A DNA stretch of 64,000 bases, from positions 50,246-114,245 of the forward strand of contig NZ_SCWB01000006.1 in NCBI RefSeq assembly GCF_004359545.1, read 5' to 3'. The notes under the pieces were generated by a model. The model was given only the letters and a program-made list of their open reading frames with translations. It was not told the DNA's origin and searched no databases. Position numbers and translations under genes: made by a program. This document shows, one piece after another, positions 33,096-42,113 of this stretch. The stretch is from Macrococcus lamae (GTDB lineage: Bacteria; Bacillota; Bacilli; Staphylococcales; Staphylococcaceae). Numbering within the stretch: the first letter of the stretch is position 1; each line of letters opens with the position of its first letter.

Positions 33096-34337
33096 ATGCA
33101 CTTAATTCTTAATATATTATGGGGATTCCTTATTTTTTACCCCATTACAATGTCTATGGTTTATCTCGTTGGATCTATATTATATTTCTTCATTATAGAA
33201 AGAAAACTTAAAAAGGGAGAGGACATGTCCAGCAGTGAAGGCATCACTTTCATGATTCCCTGTTATAATGAAGGGGATACTATAGAAGAAACGATAAAAA
33301 ACCTTGAAGCTCTCTCCTATCCAAAAAAGGAAATTATTATCGTCAACGATGGCAGCTCAGATAATACATCTGAAACAGTAAAAGAGCTTAATAAAATATA
33401 CAATTTCAGATTTGTTGACTTACCTGAAAATCAAGGTAAGGCACAAGCATTGAATACAGCCGTTAAATTCGCTAAATACGATTACATTATGTGTATTGAT
33501 GCGGACACACTTATAGAAGACGATGCACCTTATTATATGGTCAATCATTTTGTAAAAGATCCTACTTTAGGTGCAGTGACAGGAAATCCGCGGATCCGGA
33601 ACAAATCTTCATTGCTCGCTAAAATTCAAACCATTGAATATGCTAGTATGGTCGGTAGTATTAAGCGGGCTCAGACAATGAACGGTTATGTAAATACTAT
33701 CTCCGGTGTCTTTACACTTTTCAACAAAAAAGCGTTGGAAGCAGTAAATTACTGGGATATTGATATGATCACTGAAGATATCGCTGTTTCGTGGAAGTTC
33801 CATCTCGCAGGTTACGGTATTCGTTATGAGCCACGTGCCTTATGCTGGATGTTAGTTCCAGAGACTGTCAGTGGATTATGGAAACAACGTGTCAGATGGG
33901 CACAGGGTGGTCACGAAGTACTGCTTAGAGACTTCAAAGCTATGCTTAAAAAGCCAAACTTCTTCCTCTGGTTCTTATTCATAGAACAAATTATCTCAGT
34001 CGTATGGGTGTACAGCATCTTACTACTGCTATTTCTCTCATTGCTAAACATCAACTTTCTTGATTTCTATTATTATGAATATCAGTTCACGTTGTTCCTG
34101 CTATCGTCGTTCCTGCTGACATTCACTAATATTATTCAGTTTTCTGTCGCTCTATTTATCGATTCAAAATATGAGCGTAAAAATTGGATCTACATCTTCT
34201 TTTTAAGCTGGTATCCAACATTTTACTGGTTCATTAACGCACTCGTTGTTATATTCGCGTTACCAAAAGCAATGAAGCGTAAGAAAGGAGCGTTTGCCAC
34301 ATGGTCAAGTCCGGACAGAGGGAATATCCAGTCGTAA
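33096..34337 (+). CDS. icaA: Poly-beta-1,6-N-acetylglucosamine synthase IcaA
   Basis: A 413-residue membrane glycosyltransferase family 2 enzyme that polymerises UDP-GlcNAc into poly-N-acetylglucosamine (PIA/PNAG), the main biofilm polysaccharide of staphylococci. Two N-terminal helices precede the GT domain with FMIPCYNEGDTI, the nucleotide site VNDGSSDN, the metal-binding DADT, the catalytic ITED region, and QRVRWAQGG (QxxRW). Three or four C-terminal helices follow. The length equals IcaA of staphylococci (412). It is the first gene of icaADBC, and icaD begins 37 bases before its stop. The ribosome site is AAAGGTGGG. Confidence 0.97.
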   Translation: MHLILNILWGFLIFYPITMSMVYLVGSILYFFIIERKLKKGEDMSSSEGITFMIPCYNEGDTIEETIKNLEALSYPKKEIIIVNDGSSDNTSETVKELNKIYNFRFVDLPENQGKAQALNTAVKFAKYDYIMCIDADTLIEDDAPYYMVNHFVKDPTLGAVTGNPRIRNKSSLLAKIQTIEYASMVGSIKRAQTMNGYVNTISGVFTLFNKKALEAVNYWDIDMITEDIAVSWKFHLAGYGIRYEPRALCWMLVPETVSGLWKQRVRWAQGGHEVLLRDFKAMLKKPNFFLWFLFIEQIISVVWVYSILLLLFLSLLNINFLDFYYYEYQFTLFLLSSFLLTFTNIIQFSVALFIDSKYERKNWIYIFFLSWYPTFYWFINALVVIFALPKAMKRKKGAFATWSSPDRGNIQS

Positions 34338-34618
34338 AATCAAAGTTAAATATCTTAAGGGAAACAATCCTATTTATTTGCTCATTAATATTATGGGCGT
34401 ATTGCATGATTGTATTTGTTATATTTGGTGCAGCGCTCCTCGGCATAGAAACACATTTGATGCAGTTAATCAGAACGATATTAAATGTAGAGCGTAGTGA
34501 GCTGCAAAATTTATTTAAAATGCTGTTCAGCGGTTTATGTATTATCACTGCCTATATGTTATTTGCCTACACATATCATTCGGTGAAGAGACGAGGGAAA
34601 TCAGTTGAAAATCATTAA
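34301..34618 (+). CDS. icaD: IcaD, accessory subunit of the PNAG synthase
   Basis: A 105-residue membrane protein with two helices (about 18-43 and 70-92) that is required with IcaA for full transferase activity. Homology is judged from size, topology, operon position and the 37-base overlap with icaA, which is the same in S. aureus and S. epidermidis. The ribosome site AAGGAG lies inside icaA. Its 3' end overlaps icaB by 14 bases. Confidence 0.92.
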   Translation: MVKSGQREYPVVKSKLNILRETILFICSLILWAYCMIVFVIFGAALLGIETHLMQLIRTILNVERSELQNLFKMLFSGLCIITAYMLFAYTYHSVKRRGKSVENH

Positions 34619-35438
34619 ACTGCTTATCATAGTGCTGATTCTATTGACAGCTATTGATGTGCGTCATGCTGACGCTGCTGAGAAAATGTCCAAAGACAAG
34701 AATTCCTGTCTCGCACTCAATTATCACCGTGTACGTCAAGGAAATCTGCTGGATACTCTACTGATGATCTTCTCAAACAGCAAAGAGCTTAAAAATTACA
34801 GTGTTACAAACAAGGAGCTCGGTCAGCAGTTAAAGTGGCTGAAAGAACAAGATGCTAACTTCGTTACTTTAGATGAGTTCACTAAATATAAAAAAGCAGG
34901 AAAATTCCCTGCAAAATGCGTCTGGATCAACTTCGATGATATGGACAGCTCTATATATAAATATGGACAGCCCGTGCTTAAAGAATATAATGTGCCCGCA
35001 ACCGGTTTCGTTATTACTGGAGAAGTCGGAAATGACAACTTCCATAATCTGCAGATGTCTGATACAGAGGAACTGAAGAAAATGAAAGACAGCGGGTTAT
35101 GGACATTCGCGACGCATACGAACAAACTTCATACTCTAACTAAAGAAGGCTCTATTTTTGTGAAGCCTGAGAACAGATCTAAAGTACAAGTTGACATTCA
35201 AAAAAGTATTGATTATCTTCACCGTGAGTTCAATGAAGACGTAACAGCCATTGCTTATCCTTATGGGCAGATCAATGACGAGACGATAGACGAGCTAAAA
35301 CAGACACCTATTAAATATGGGTTTACGTTGCAGGAACAATCCGTTACTAAGAAGACGGACAATATGAAAATACCACGTATTTTAGTTAACAACAGCTCAT
35401 TTGAAGAAGTTGTCAAGAAATGGGAGGGATTCAAATGA
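34605..35438 (+). CDS. icaB: Poly-N-acetylglucosamine deacetylase IcaB
   Basis: A 277-residue secreted polysaccharide deacetylase (CE4) that removes some acetyl groups from PNAG at the cell surface. The signal peptide is about 1-23. The catalytic domain has SCLALNYHRV (first motif), WINFDDMDSSIY (the metal Asp pair), ATGFVITGEVG, and FATHTNKLH with the His-x3-5-His metal ligands. The length agrees with staphylococcal IcaB (about 289). The start is TTG 34605 behind GAGGG; TTG starts also occur in this gene in staphylococci. The stop overlaps the icaC start (ATGA). Confidence 0.95.
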   Translation: MKIIKLLIIVLILLTAIDVRHADAAEKMSKDKNSCLALNYHRVRQGNLLDTLLMIFSNSKELKNYSVTNKELGQQLKWLKEQDANFVTLDEFTKYKKAGKFPAKCVWINFDDMDSSIYKYGQPVLKEYNVPATGFVITGEVGNDNFHNLQMSDTEELKKMKDSGLWTFATHTNKLHTLTKEGSIFVKPENRSKVQVDIQKSIDYLHREFNEDVTAIAYPYGQINDETIDELKQTPIKYGFTLQEQSVTKKTDNMKIPRILVNNSSFEEVVKKWEGFK

Positions 35439-36478
35439 GCGTAAAACCTCGCCGTATCGAGCTGAATTATTTAAGGGTATTCCTCTGTATGCTGATTATC
35501 ACAACTCACATATTGACAGAATATGCTGTTTCCAACGAACCTGATGACTTTCAAATTAAAGTCCTCTACTGGATCAGAATGATTGTAATTGTCGGAACAC
35601 CAGGTTTCATCATTCTTTCACAGCTATTAGTCACGTTGAATTACAAAGAAACACTGCCAAGAAATTACTTAATCTCTCGTGTCCAGTTTATATTGCTTCC
35701 CTATCTAGTGATGGGAATGTTCTATAGTTACAGTGAAAGTGAAGACAGAAACATATCGTTCATGTCACAGTTTTATGAGAACATCATCCTTGGCAACTGG
35801 TATGGCTATTTCGTAATCGTCATCATGCAGTTCTATCTGCTGAACTATCTTATCTATAAGATCAATCCTGCAATACTCGGTTCTAAGTTAGCACTGATAC
35901 TATCCATTATCGTCAATGCCGTTTATTTATACGCTTATGAGTTTGTTGAACCTGTGAAAACATTCATGGATGCGCATTATCCAATCAGTTTCAATACATT
36001 CATACTCGGCTGGATCAGCTATTACTTCATCGGATCATATATCGGACTGAACTATGATGCAATTCTAGAATTCCTTGAGAAACATCTTACATTGCTGCTA
36101 GTAGGCACAGTGCTGTCCTTCCTGCTATTTATATTCGGCAGAGAGCATGACTACTGGAACGTCACGAGCTACAACTTTGCAACGATACTCTACACAGCCT
36201 GTCTGTTCTTACTACTCATTAAATTCAGTACGATATTTAAAACATTCATGGCAAACACAGTCGCGCAAGTCAGTGCCTATTCATTCTTCATCTACTTATT
36301 GCATCCTATCATACTGGATGCCATATTCTCATATACACAGCGCTTCCAAGGGCATACACTTATCTTTATCCCTATCACCTTACTCATCGTCATCGGATGC
36401 TGTATCGGTATAGGATCCGTGTTGAAAGAGTTCCCAATCTTTAAATATGTGATGGGTAAACAACCCTATCGGTTATAA
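35435..36478 (+). CDS. icaC: IcaC, PNAG O-succinyltransferase/exporter
   Basis: A 347-residue integral membrane protein with about ten helices, of the acyltransferase-3 family. The N-terminal RIELNYLRVFLCMLIITTHILTEYA has the conserved His of this family. IcaC was long considered the PNAG exporter and is now thought to add O-succinyl groups. ATG 35435 overlaps the icaB stop and has GGGAGG six bases upstream. It ends at a hairpin terminator; the last gene of icaADBC. Confidence 0.93.
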   Translation: MSVKPRRIELNYLRVFLCMLIITTHILTEYAVSNEPDDFQIKVLYWIRMIVIVGTPGFIILSQLLVTLNYKETLPRNYLISRVQFILLPYLVMGMFYSYSESEDRNISFMSQFYENIILGNWYGYFVIVIMQFYLLNYLIYKINPAILGSKLALILSIIVNAVYLYAYEFVEPVKTFMDAHYPISFNTFILGWISYYFIGSYIGLNYDAILEFLEKHLTLLLVGTVLSFLLFIFGREHDYWNVTSYNFATILYTACLFLLLIKFSTIFKTFMANTVAQVSAYSFFIYLLHPIILDAIFSYTQRFQGHTLIFIPITLLIVIGCCIGIGSVLKEFPIFKYVMGKQPYRL

Positions 36479-36480
36479 GA

Positions 36481-36517
36481 AAAAACGGAAATCCCATTTG
36501 CGGAATTTCCGTTTTTC
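36481..36517 (+). terminator. Terminator of the ica operon
   Basis: AAAAACGGAAATCC pairs with GGAATTTCCGTTTTT around the loop CATTTGC, followed by CTGC. It starts three bases after the icaC stop. Confidence 0.85.
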
Positions 36518-36553
36518 TGCTGTGATTTTGACTAACGATTAGATTAAATATCA

Positions 36554-36733
36554 TTAAATGTGCAGCTGCCAGTAATAAAACCCACCGATTACTAAGCCGA
36601 TAATCAATGCTACACTGATGATTTTAGAAACTGCGATTCTTTTTCCGACAGGATTGAGCAGTGTGTTAAAGAACAATCCGATTAAGACGGTCAATACGAT
36701 GCATATGATTAATGTTGAAAAGAGTACTGCCAT
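36554..36733 (-). CDS. Small two-helix membrane protein, 59 aa
   Basis: A 59-residue product (MAVLFSTLIICIVLTVLIGL...GKRIAVSKIISVALIIGLVI..., ending WQLHI) with two membrane helices joined by a short basic loop. It begins at ATG 36733, one base overlapping the hydrolase stop (TAATG), and the AAGGAGG site lies inside the hydrolase gene. It is therefore translated as the second gene of a hydrolase operon. Unknown function. Coupling and a perfect ribosome site make it a convincing small gene. Confidence 0.7.
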   Translation of the reverse strand: MAVLFSTLIICIVLTVLIGLFFNTLLNPVGKRIAVSKIISVALIIGLVIGGFYYWQLHI

Positions 36734-37620
36734 TATCGTACCTCCTTACCGAATGTTTTAGATGATATATTTTTTCTCATCCAGTTATTGATGTATTTTG
36801 CAGTCTGCTCTTTCTGCGATGTGTAAATACTATGTTTACTATCTTTCACAACAATCAGCTCTGCTGATAAGTGCTTAAGAAACTGTTCAATACTTTTTTC
36901 TCGAACTTCATTATACTCTGCAGGCAAATCGCTTCTCAGCAGTAATACCGGTACTTTAATATTTTCAAGCAGCTCATAATCCGGATAATTTGATGCCCCT
37001 TTAACATAGTTAACAGCCACTTCAGCCGGCATATTGAAGTATAATTTTCCGTCTTTTTCAACTAACAGTCTTCTGTCGATTAATGCAGTTTCTTCTGATT
37101 CACCCTGCTCTTTCATCTTGTTATAGTATTCGTCTTCATTCTCAAATAACAGATTTTCTATGTAAGCTTTCGTATTGTTTAGCTCTTCTTCCAAGCTATA
37201 ATTCGGGAATAATGACGGAACAATGTATCCTCCGTCTAATGAAATGCAGGATAGAACAGGATAACACAAAGCGTATTCAAACATATAATGTGCACCCATA
37301 GAATGAGCAGCTATGTGAAAATTACTTAAACCAATATGCTCAACAAAGTCGTGGAGCCAATGCGCTAAATTCTTTGGTTGATAGAAGTCTTCATCAAAAC
37401 TGAACGAACTTTCTCTTCTAGCTGGCAGATCAACCGCTATTAAATGATAATGATTAAGTTCTCTCATCAGAGGAAGAAAGTTTAAAGCAGTAGACCCAAA
37501 ACCATGTATCAGTAAAATAGTAGCATCATCTTTTGAGCCAGATTCGAAATAACTTACTTTGCGCTTATTAACTGCGGTAACTTTGTATGCTACACCTTCT
37601 CCTAGTAAGTTATTGTTCAT
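36733..37620 (-). CDS. Alpha/beta-fold hydrolase
   Basis: A 295-residue alpha/beta hydrolase. The oxyanion region is ILLIHGFGSTALNFLPLM. The nucleophile elbow is AAHSMGAHYMFEY (Ser in HSMGA), the acid is likely the Asp of LLLRSDLPAEYN, and the His is in VVKDSKHSIYTSQKEQT. No signal peptide; cytosolic. The substrate is unknown (esterase or lipase type). The start is ATG 37620 with AAGGAG; an ATG nine codons earlier lies inside the last, degenerate CRISPR repeat and lacks this ribosome site. The gene thus begins 20 bases from the end of the array. Confidence 0.85.
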   Translation of the reverse strand: MNNNLLGEGVAYKVTAVNKRKVSYFESGSKDDATILLIHGFGSTALNFLPLMRELNHYHLIAVDLPARRESSFSFDEDFYQPKNLAHWLHDFVEHIGLSNFHIAAHSMGAHYMFEYALCYPVLSCISLDGGYIVPSLFPNYSLEEELNNTKAYIENLLFENEDEYYNKMKEQGESEETALIDRRLLVEKDGKLYFNMPAEVAVNYVKGASNYPDYELLENIKVPVLLLRSDLPAEYNEVREKSIEQFLKHLSAELIVVKDSKHSIYTSQKEQTAKYINNWMRKNISSKTFGKEVR

Positions 37621-37640
37621 TATAAAACTCCTTAAACAGC

Positions 37641-39976
37641 AATTCATTTGAATCTAATAGATCATAGTTCTAAAACGTTGCCTGTAGATCAATATTGTTA
37701 GCCTCTGTTTCACTTCATTCTAAAAGATCATAGTTCTAAAACCCCGCGCAATCCGCTTCTTCTCCTGATCCGTTTCACTTCATTCTAAAAGATCATAGTT
37801 CTAAAACTCAGGAGCACCACAATTTAGTCAGGCTTAGTTTCACTTCATTCTAAAAGATCATAGTTCTAAAACTATCTGACTGCTGAAAATCTTCGACAAA
37901 TGTTTCACTTCATTCTAAAAGATCATAGTTCTAAAACCCTTGATGACGTTTGTACTGGAATTGATGCGTTTCACTTCATTCTAAAAGATCATAGTTCTAA
38001 AACAGTGTGTAAATCAGGATATCGCCTTCCTCAGTTTCACTTCATTCTAAAAGATCATAGTTCTAAAACAAGTCGAGATTATCAGCTTCAATATAGATGG
38101 TTTCACTTCATTCTAAAAGATCATAGTTCTAAAACGTGACAAATGGTGGCTCATCATTCCACGTTGTTTCACTTCATTCTAAAAGATCATAGTTCTAAAA
38201 CCGTTTTTTAATCCATCAACAATTTTAAGAAGTTTCACTTCATTCTAAAAGATCATAGTTCTAAAACAAGAATCTTATGATGAGAACGGTGTAGGTGTTT
38301 CACTTCATTCTAAAAGATCATAGTTCTAAAACGACATCATTGATCACAGTCATTATATAAATGTTTCACTTCATTCTAAAAGATCATAGTTCTAAAACGC
38401 TAGGTAGTACACCACCTGTAAATAGCGCGTTTCACTTCATTCTAAAAGATCATAGTTCTAAAACTTCGACACAACAGAGCGCGCGGCTCGCACGTTTCAC
38501 TTCATTCTAAAAGATCATAGTTCTAAAACTATGTGCCTTTTACAAACTCATAAGGTACGTTTCACTTCATTCTAAAAGATCATAGTTCTAAAACAGTTTG
38601 TGTGAACGCATTGTCGCTGTGATGTTTCACTTCATTCTAAAAGATCATAGTTCTAAAACTATGTATATGAAGTGGACTTGGAACTCGAGTTTCACTTCAT
38701 TCTAAAAGATCATAGTTCTAAAACTATTATCGGCGATGCAACGTCTAAAGCGAGTTTCACTTCATTCTAAAAGATCATAGTTCTAAAACACACTATTCGC
38801 ATAGTATCAGCAAGTCCTCGTTTCACTTCATTCTAAAAGATCATAGTTCTAAAACTCTCTATCGCCTTAATCGTCTTCTCTAGGTGTTTCACTTCATTCT
38901 AAAAGATCATAGTTCTAAAACAACTGTTGCAAGGGTTTATTCGTAACATTTGTTTCACTTCATTCTAAAAGATCATAGTTCTAAAACACCAGGTCGACTC
39001 GAACAACATCCTGCCACGTTTCACTTCATTCTAAAAGATCATAGTTCTAAAACTCAGTTGGTAGTGCCGTGTGTCGGTTACTGGTTTCACTTCATTCTAA
39101 AAGATCATAGTTCTAAAACCCGTATTGAGTGTCTTCATATAAACTCATAGTTTCACTTCATTCTAAAAGATCATAGTTCTAAAACATATTATTATGCTCA
39201 GGAATCCATTCTCTCGTTTCACTTCATTCTAAAAGATCATAGTTCTAAAACTTCTTGTATTAACTATATCACCATTTTGGTGTTTCACTTCATTCTAAAA
39301 GATCATAGTTCTAAAACAGAGCCTTTGACGACCCTGTAGAAGTGTTTGTTTCACTTCATTCTAAAAGATCATAGTTCTAAAACCTATAGACACCGTAGTA
39401 AATCCTGTTCATCGTTTCACTTCATTCTAAAAGATCATAGTTCTAAAACTCTCGATAGAGGGTCAGCGTGCTATTGATCGTTTCACTTCATTCTAAAAGA
39501 TCATAGTTCTAAAACATGCTGTCCAGAACTTTGTTCATCAGTTTGTTTCACTTCATTCTAAAAGATCATAGTTCTAAAACTGCAGCGGTCCAATATATTT
39601 TCATAGGTCTGTTTCACTTCATTCTAAAAGATCATAGTTCTAAAACGCGTATTCGTTATAGATGTCTTCTGCCTGTGTTTCACTTCATTCTAAAAGATCA
39701 TAGTTCTAAAACAAAGAGCGCAAGCCAGCTGCATCTCATTCAGTTTCACTTCATTCTAAAAGATCATAGTTCTAAAACACTTTTATAACAGGTAGTATCA
39801 ACGTATTAGTTTCACTTCATTCTAAAAGATCATAGTTCTAAAACAGTCCATTTGCGGTGTTTGTAATCTGTTTCGTTTCACTTCATTCTAAAAGATCATA
39901 GTTCTAAAACAAAGAAGTATAAGGAAATACTTGATGAAGTGTTTCACTTCATTCTAAAAGATCATAGTTCTAAAAC
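37641..39976 (-). CRISPR. Type II-A CRISPR array, 36 repeats and 35 spacers
   Basis: Thirty-six copies of a 36-base repeat separated by 35 spacers of 29 or 30 bases. On the transcribed (minus) strand the repeat begins GTTTTAGAACTATGATC and ends GAATGAAGTGAAAC, the form typical of type II-A. The leader-proximal repeat is 39941-39976; 35 repeats look identical. The last repeat (37641-37676) differs at six positions, all in the half farthest from its spacer, which is typical of the old end of an array. No spacer is repeated that I noticed. Targets cannot be found without a search. Confidence 0.98.
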
Positions 39977-40060
39977 CTCAAATAACGAATATATAGGTTT
40001 CAAACCATGCTTTATAATGAAAGTGAGGTATAGTGTATAGTTACTTATTATTATACATCA
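39977..40060 (-). promoter_or_regulatory. CRISPR leader with ATTTGAG anchor and pre-crRNA promoter
   Basis: Immediately next to the first repeat the minus strand reads ATTTGAG (39977-39983), the leader-anchoring motif required for spacer integration in type II-A systems. Further upstream are -35 TATACA (40034-40039) and -10 TATAAA (40011-40016), 17 bases apart, so transcription should start near 40004, about 28 bases before the first repeat. Confidence 0.82.
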
Positions 40061-40906
40061 TCAGTATTCATTGATAAATTTAATGTATCTTTCATCTTTA
40101 ATAATAGGATTAGCAGTAAATTCATTTATTGCGATTTGCTTAATGACTTTCGCATCAATCGTATCTTCAGGAAACATTGCTTTTAACTCTTCTCTAACTT
40201 GATTAATATCGAATAAAGTCATATTCTGTTTACTCAGAGCTAAATTATCCGCTTCTAACATAAAATAAGGATGATTTGTCACTATTATAGTTGTCATATC
40301 GTAACTTCTAACCAAATCAAGAAAACTCTTCATATCTCTCACGCCTAAATTTGCTTCAGGAAATAATAAGAACAATATGTTTTCCTTCTTTTTATCCATC
40401 AACAAGTCAATACATGCTTTTCGTGCTTGTACCGCATTTAAGTTACTGAAATCATTATGTACATCTATTTTAAATAACTTTAGAAATTGTTTGAATTGTA
40501 ATTGTGTTTCATCTAACTCAATTTGATATTGTTCATCATTGATTTTTACTAGTGAAGTCAATCTCCCGATTTCACGTTCAATCTTTTCATAAACTTTTCC
40601 TATATCCTCACTACCCATGCAATCATGCTCAATTCTTTTCAACAAAGCATCTTTCATCTGTTTTTCTGATATTAAATCCAATGTGCCACAATTAATCACA
40701 ATACTATGAAAGGACTTTACATTAACAGTGGAGATATCTTCATCGATAAGTTCGCTGAACAGGTCATCTCCGTCTTCTTTAGAACAAAGATAATTCAGCA
40801 AGTTTCGGATAAACTCATTGCATTGATAGGTATCTTCAAAAGCTATGACATTAAGTTCCTTTTCATTAATATCAATGACTGCCGAAAGGTTGCTCGCAAT
40901 CTTCAT
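40061..40906 (-). CDS. csn2: CRISPR-associated protein Csn2
   Basis: A 281-residue Csn2, the ring-forming DNA-end-binding protein that defines subtype II-A and is needed for spacer acquisition. Its length is between the short (about 220, S. pyogenes) and long (about 350) Csn2 groups. The core includes the N-terminal strands MKIASNLSAVIDINEKELNVIAFED, a central helical head, and the C-terminal ATPase-like fold ENILFLLFPEANLGVRDMKSFLDLVRSYDMTTIIVTNHPYFM. It is translationally coupled to cas2 (ATGA overlap at 40903-40906) and lies directly before the leader. Confidence 0.9.
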   Translation of the reverse strand: MKIASNLSAVIDINEKELNVIAFEDTYQCNEFIRNLLNYLCSKEDGDDLFSELIDEDISTVNVKSFHSIVINCGTLDLISEKQMKDALLKRIEHDCMGSEDIGKVYEKIEREIGRLTSLVKINDEQYQIELDETQLQFKQFLKLFKIDVHNDFSNLNAVQARKACIDLLMDKKKENILFLLFPEANLGVRDMKSFLDLVRSYDMTTIIVTNHPYFMLEADNLALSKQNMTLFDINQVREELKAMFPEDTIDAKVIKQIAINEFTANPIIKDERYIKFINEY

Positions 40907-41226
40907 AGTTCAATCACTCGATCTGTTCGAAGTCCTATCATCCCTTGAGGCGCCTCTCCAACTAGATAAGCCATTTCACTGAACTGCTTTTCTGTCACAG
41001 TTAATGTCTGAACTGTCCCGTTGAGTGGCACTTCTCTTTTCAACTTATTCATCTGATGTAATAGTGTTCCTCTATTAAAAATTAACTTACTATAAATCGA
41101 ATATTGAATTCTTACGTATCCCTCATTGGTTAAATATTTAACAAAATGTCGATAAGCACGTCTTTCTCTTGAAGTATCTACTGGTAAGTCAAACATAACA
41201 AATAGCCTCAAATATTTCGCCTCCAT
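40903..41226 (-). CDS. cas2: CRISPR-associated endonuclease Cas2
   Basis: A 107-residue Cas2 of the ferredoxin-like fold, forming the Cas1-Cas2 integrase that inserts new spacers. RLFVMFDLPVDTSRERRAYRHFVKYL holds the conserved Asp at the end of the first strand, and VRIQYSIYSKLI the second strand. The start is ATG 41226, chosen for AAGGGG upstream; an earlier in-frame start is less well placed. It is 11 bases after cas1 and overlaps csn2 by four. Confidence 0.95.
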   Translation of the reverse strand: MEAKYLRLFVMFDLPVDTSRERRAYRHFVKYLTNEGYVRIQYSIYSKLIFNRGTLLHQMNKLKREVPLNGTVQTLTVTEKQFSEMAYLVGEAPQGMIGLRTDRVIEL

Positions 41227-41237
41227 GTATATCCCCT

Positions 41238-42113
41238 TTAATACTTCCAACTTGGAAATTTAATATATTTCTCATTTCCAGTTGATAAATATTTAAATAC
41301 ACTTTCAACATAAATCTCAATGGCATTGACTAAATAGTACATCTTATTATTTATTACTACTTTTTGATTTAAGACATTTGCAATTTTTCGCTTTTCTTCT
41401 TTTTCAAACTGGTCATCAATTACTTTTAACACTGTTGAATCAATAAGTGGTCGCATGACTTCCATTAAATCAGAAGCAAGATTGTATAGATTAAACTCGT
41501 TTCTATGTTTGATTCCTATTTCAGTTAGGTATCCTTTACTGACAATTGTTCTCGCAAATATGGCCATGAGAATTTGATAACCATAATCTAATGCGGCATT
41601 TTTAGCATGTTCAGTATCACGTGTGATTTCATTGCTAAAGAATAAATTGAAATATACTTTAGCTGCGTGTCCTTCTCTATTTGAATAGTCGCCTAGTTCT
41701 GTATCATCAATATATTCATCAAATATCGTTAAATTTAATTGTCTATAATAATGGTTTAATAGTTGTTTTTGATTGGCGATTTTCTTTTGAATAATTAACT
41801 GCCAGAGTCGTTCTTTATAATTTTTTTGCCAACCAAATTGCTGCTCAATCAATCTAGACTGACGGTGATGACCATATACTGCCTGAAGGAAAGTTTGTGG
41901 CAAATGATTTTTACCACAAATGATAGTCATTATCTTATTTTCAGTAAGTGCATTCATTAAATGACCTGTAATTATAATGTTCGGATTTTCAATAATTAAA
42001 CAAGAAATTTCTCCAATAGGGATTTGTGCTAAAGTATCTGATTTCACAACAAGGTGATTCATCCTTAATGAAAGTTTAGACTCCTTTGTAATCACTACTG
42101 TACGAAAACTCAT
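41238..42113 (-). CDS. cas1: CRISPR-associated endonuclease Cas1
   Basis: A 291-residue type II Cas1 integrase. The N-terminal beta domain (MSFRTVVITKESKLSLRMNHLVVKSD) and the all-alpha catalytic domain are present. Metal-binding residues are expected in the segments AALDYGYQILMAIFARTIV, GIKHRNEFNLYNLASDLMEVMRPLIDS (with His-Glu/Asp pattern). The stop of cas9 overlaps its ATG by four bases, so it is co-translated with cas9. Confidence 0.96.
   Translation of the reverse strand: MSFRTVVITKESKLSLRMNHLVVKSDTLAQIPIGEISCLIIENPNIIITGHLMNALTENKIMTIICGKNHLPQTFLQAVYGHHRQSRLIEQQFGWQKNYKERLWQLIIQKKIANQKQLLNHYYRQLNLTIFDEYIDDTELGDYSNREGHAAKVYFNLFFSNEITRDTEHAKNAALDYGYQILMAIFARTIVSKGYLTEIGIKHRNEFNLYNLASDLMEVMRPLIDSTVLKVIDDQFEKEEKRKIANVLNQKVVINNKMYYLVNAIEIYVESVFKYLSTGNEKYIKFPSWKY

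Noticed and set aside
37900..39788. Three repetitive reading frames encoding FHFILKDHSSKT units across the array
   Set aside because: The units are simply translations of the CRISPR repeat in the plus strand; they have no ribosome sites and are broken by spacers of 29 bases.
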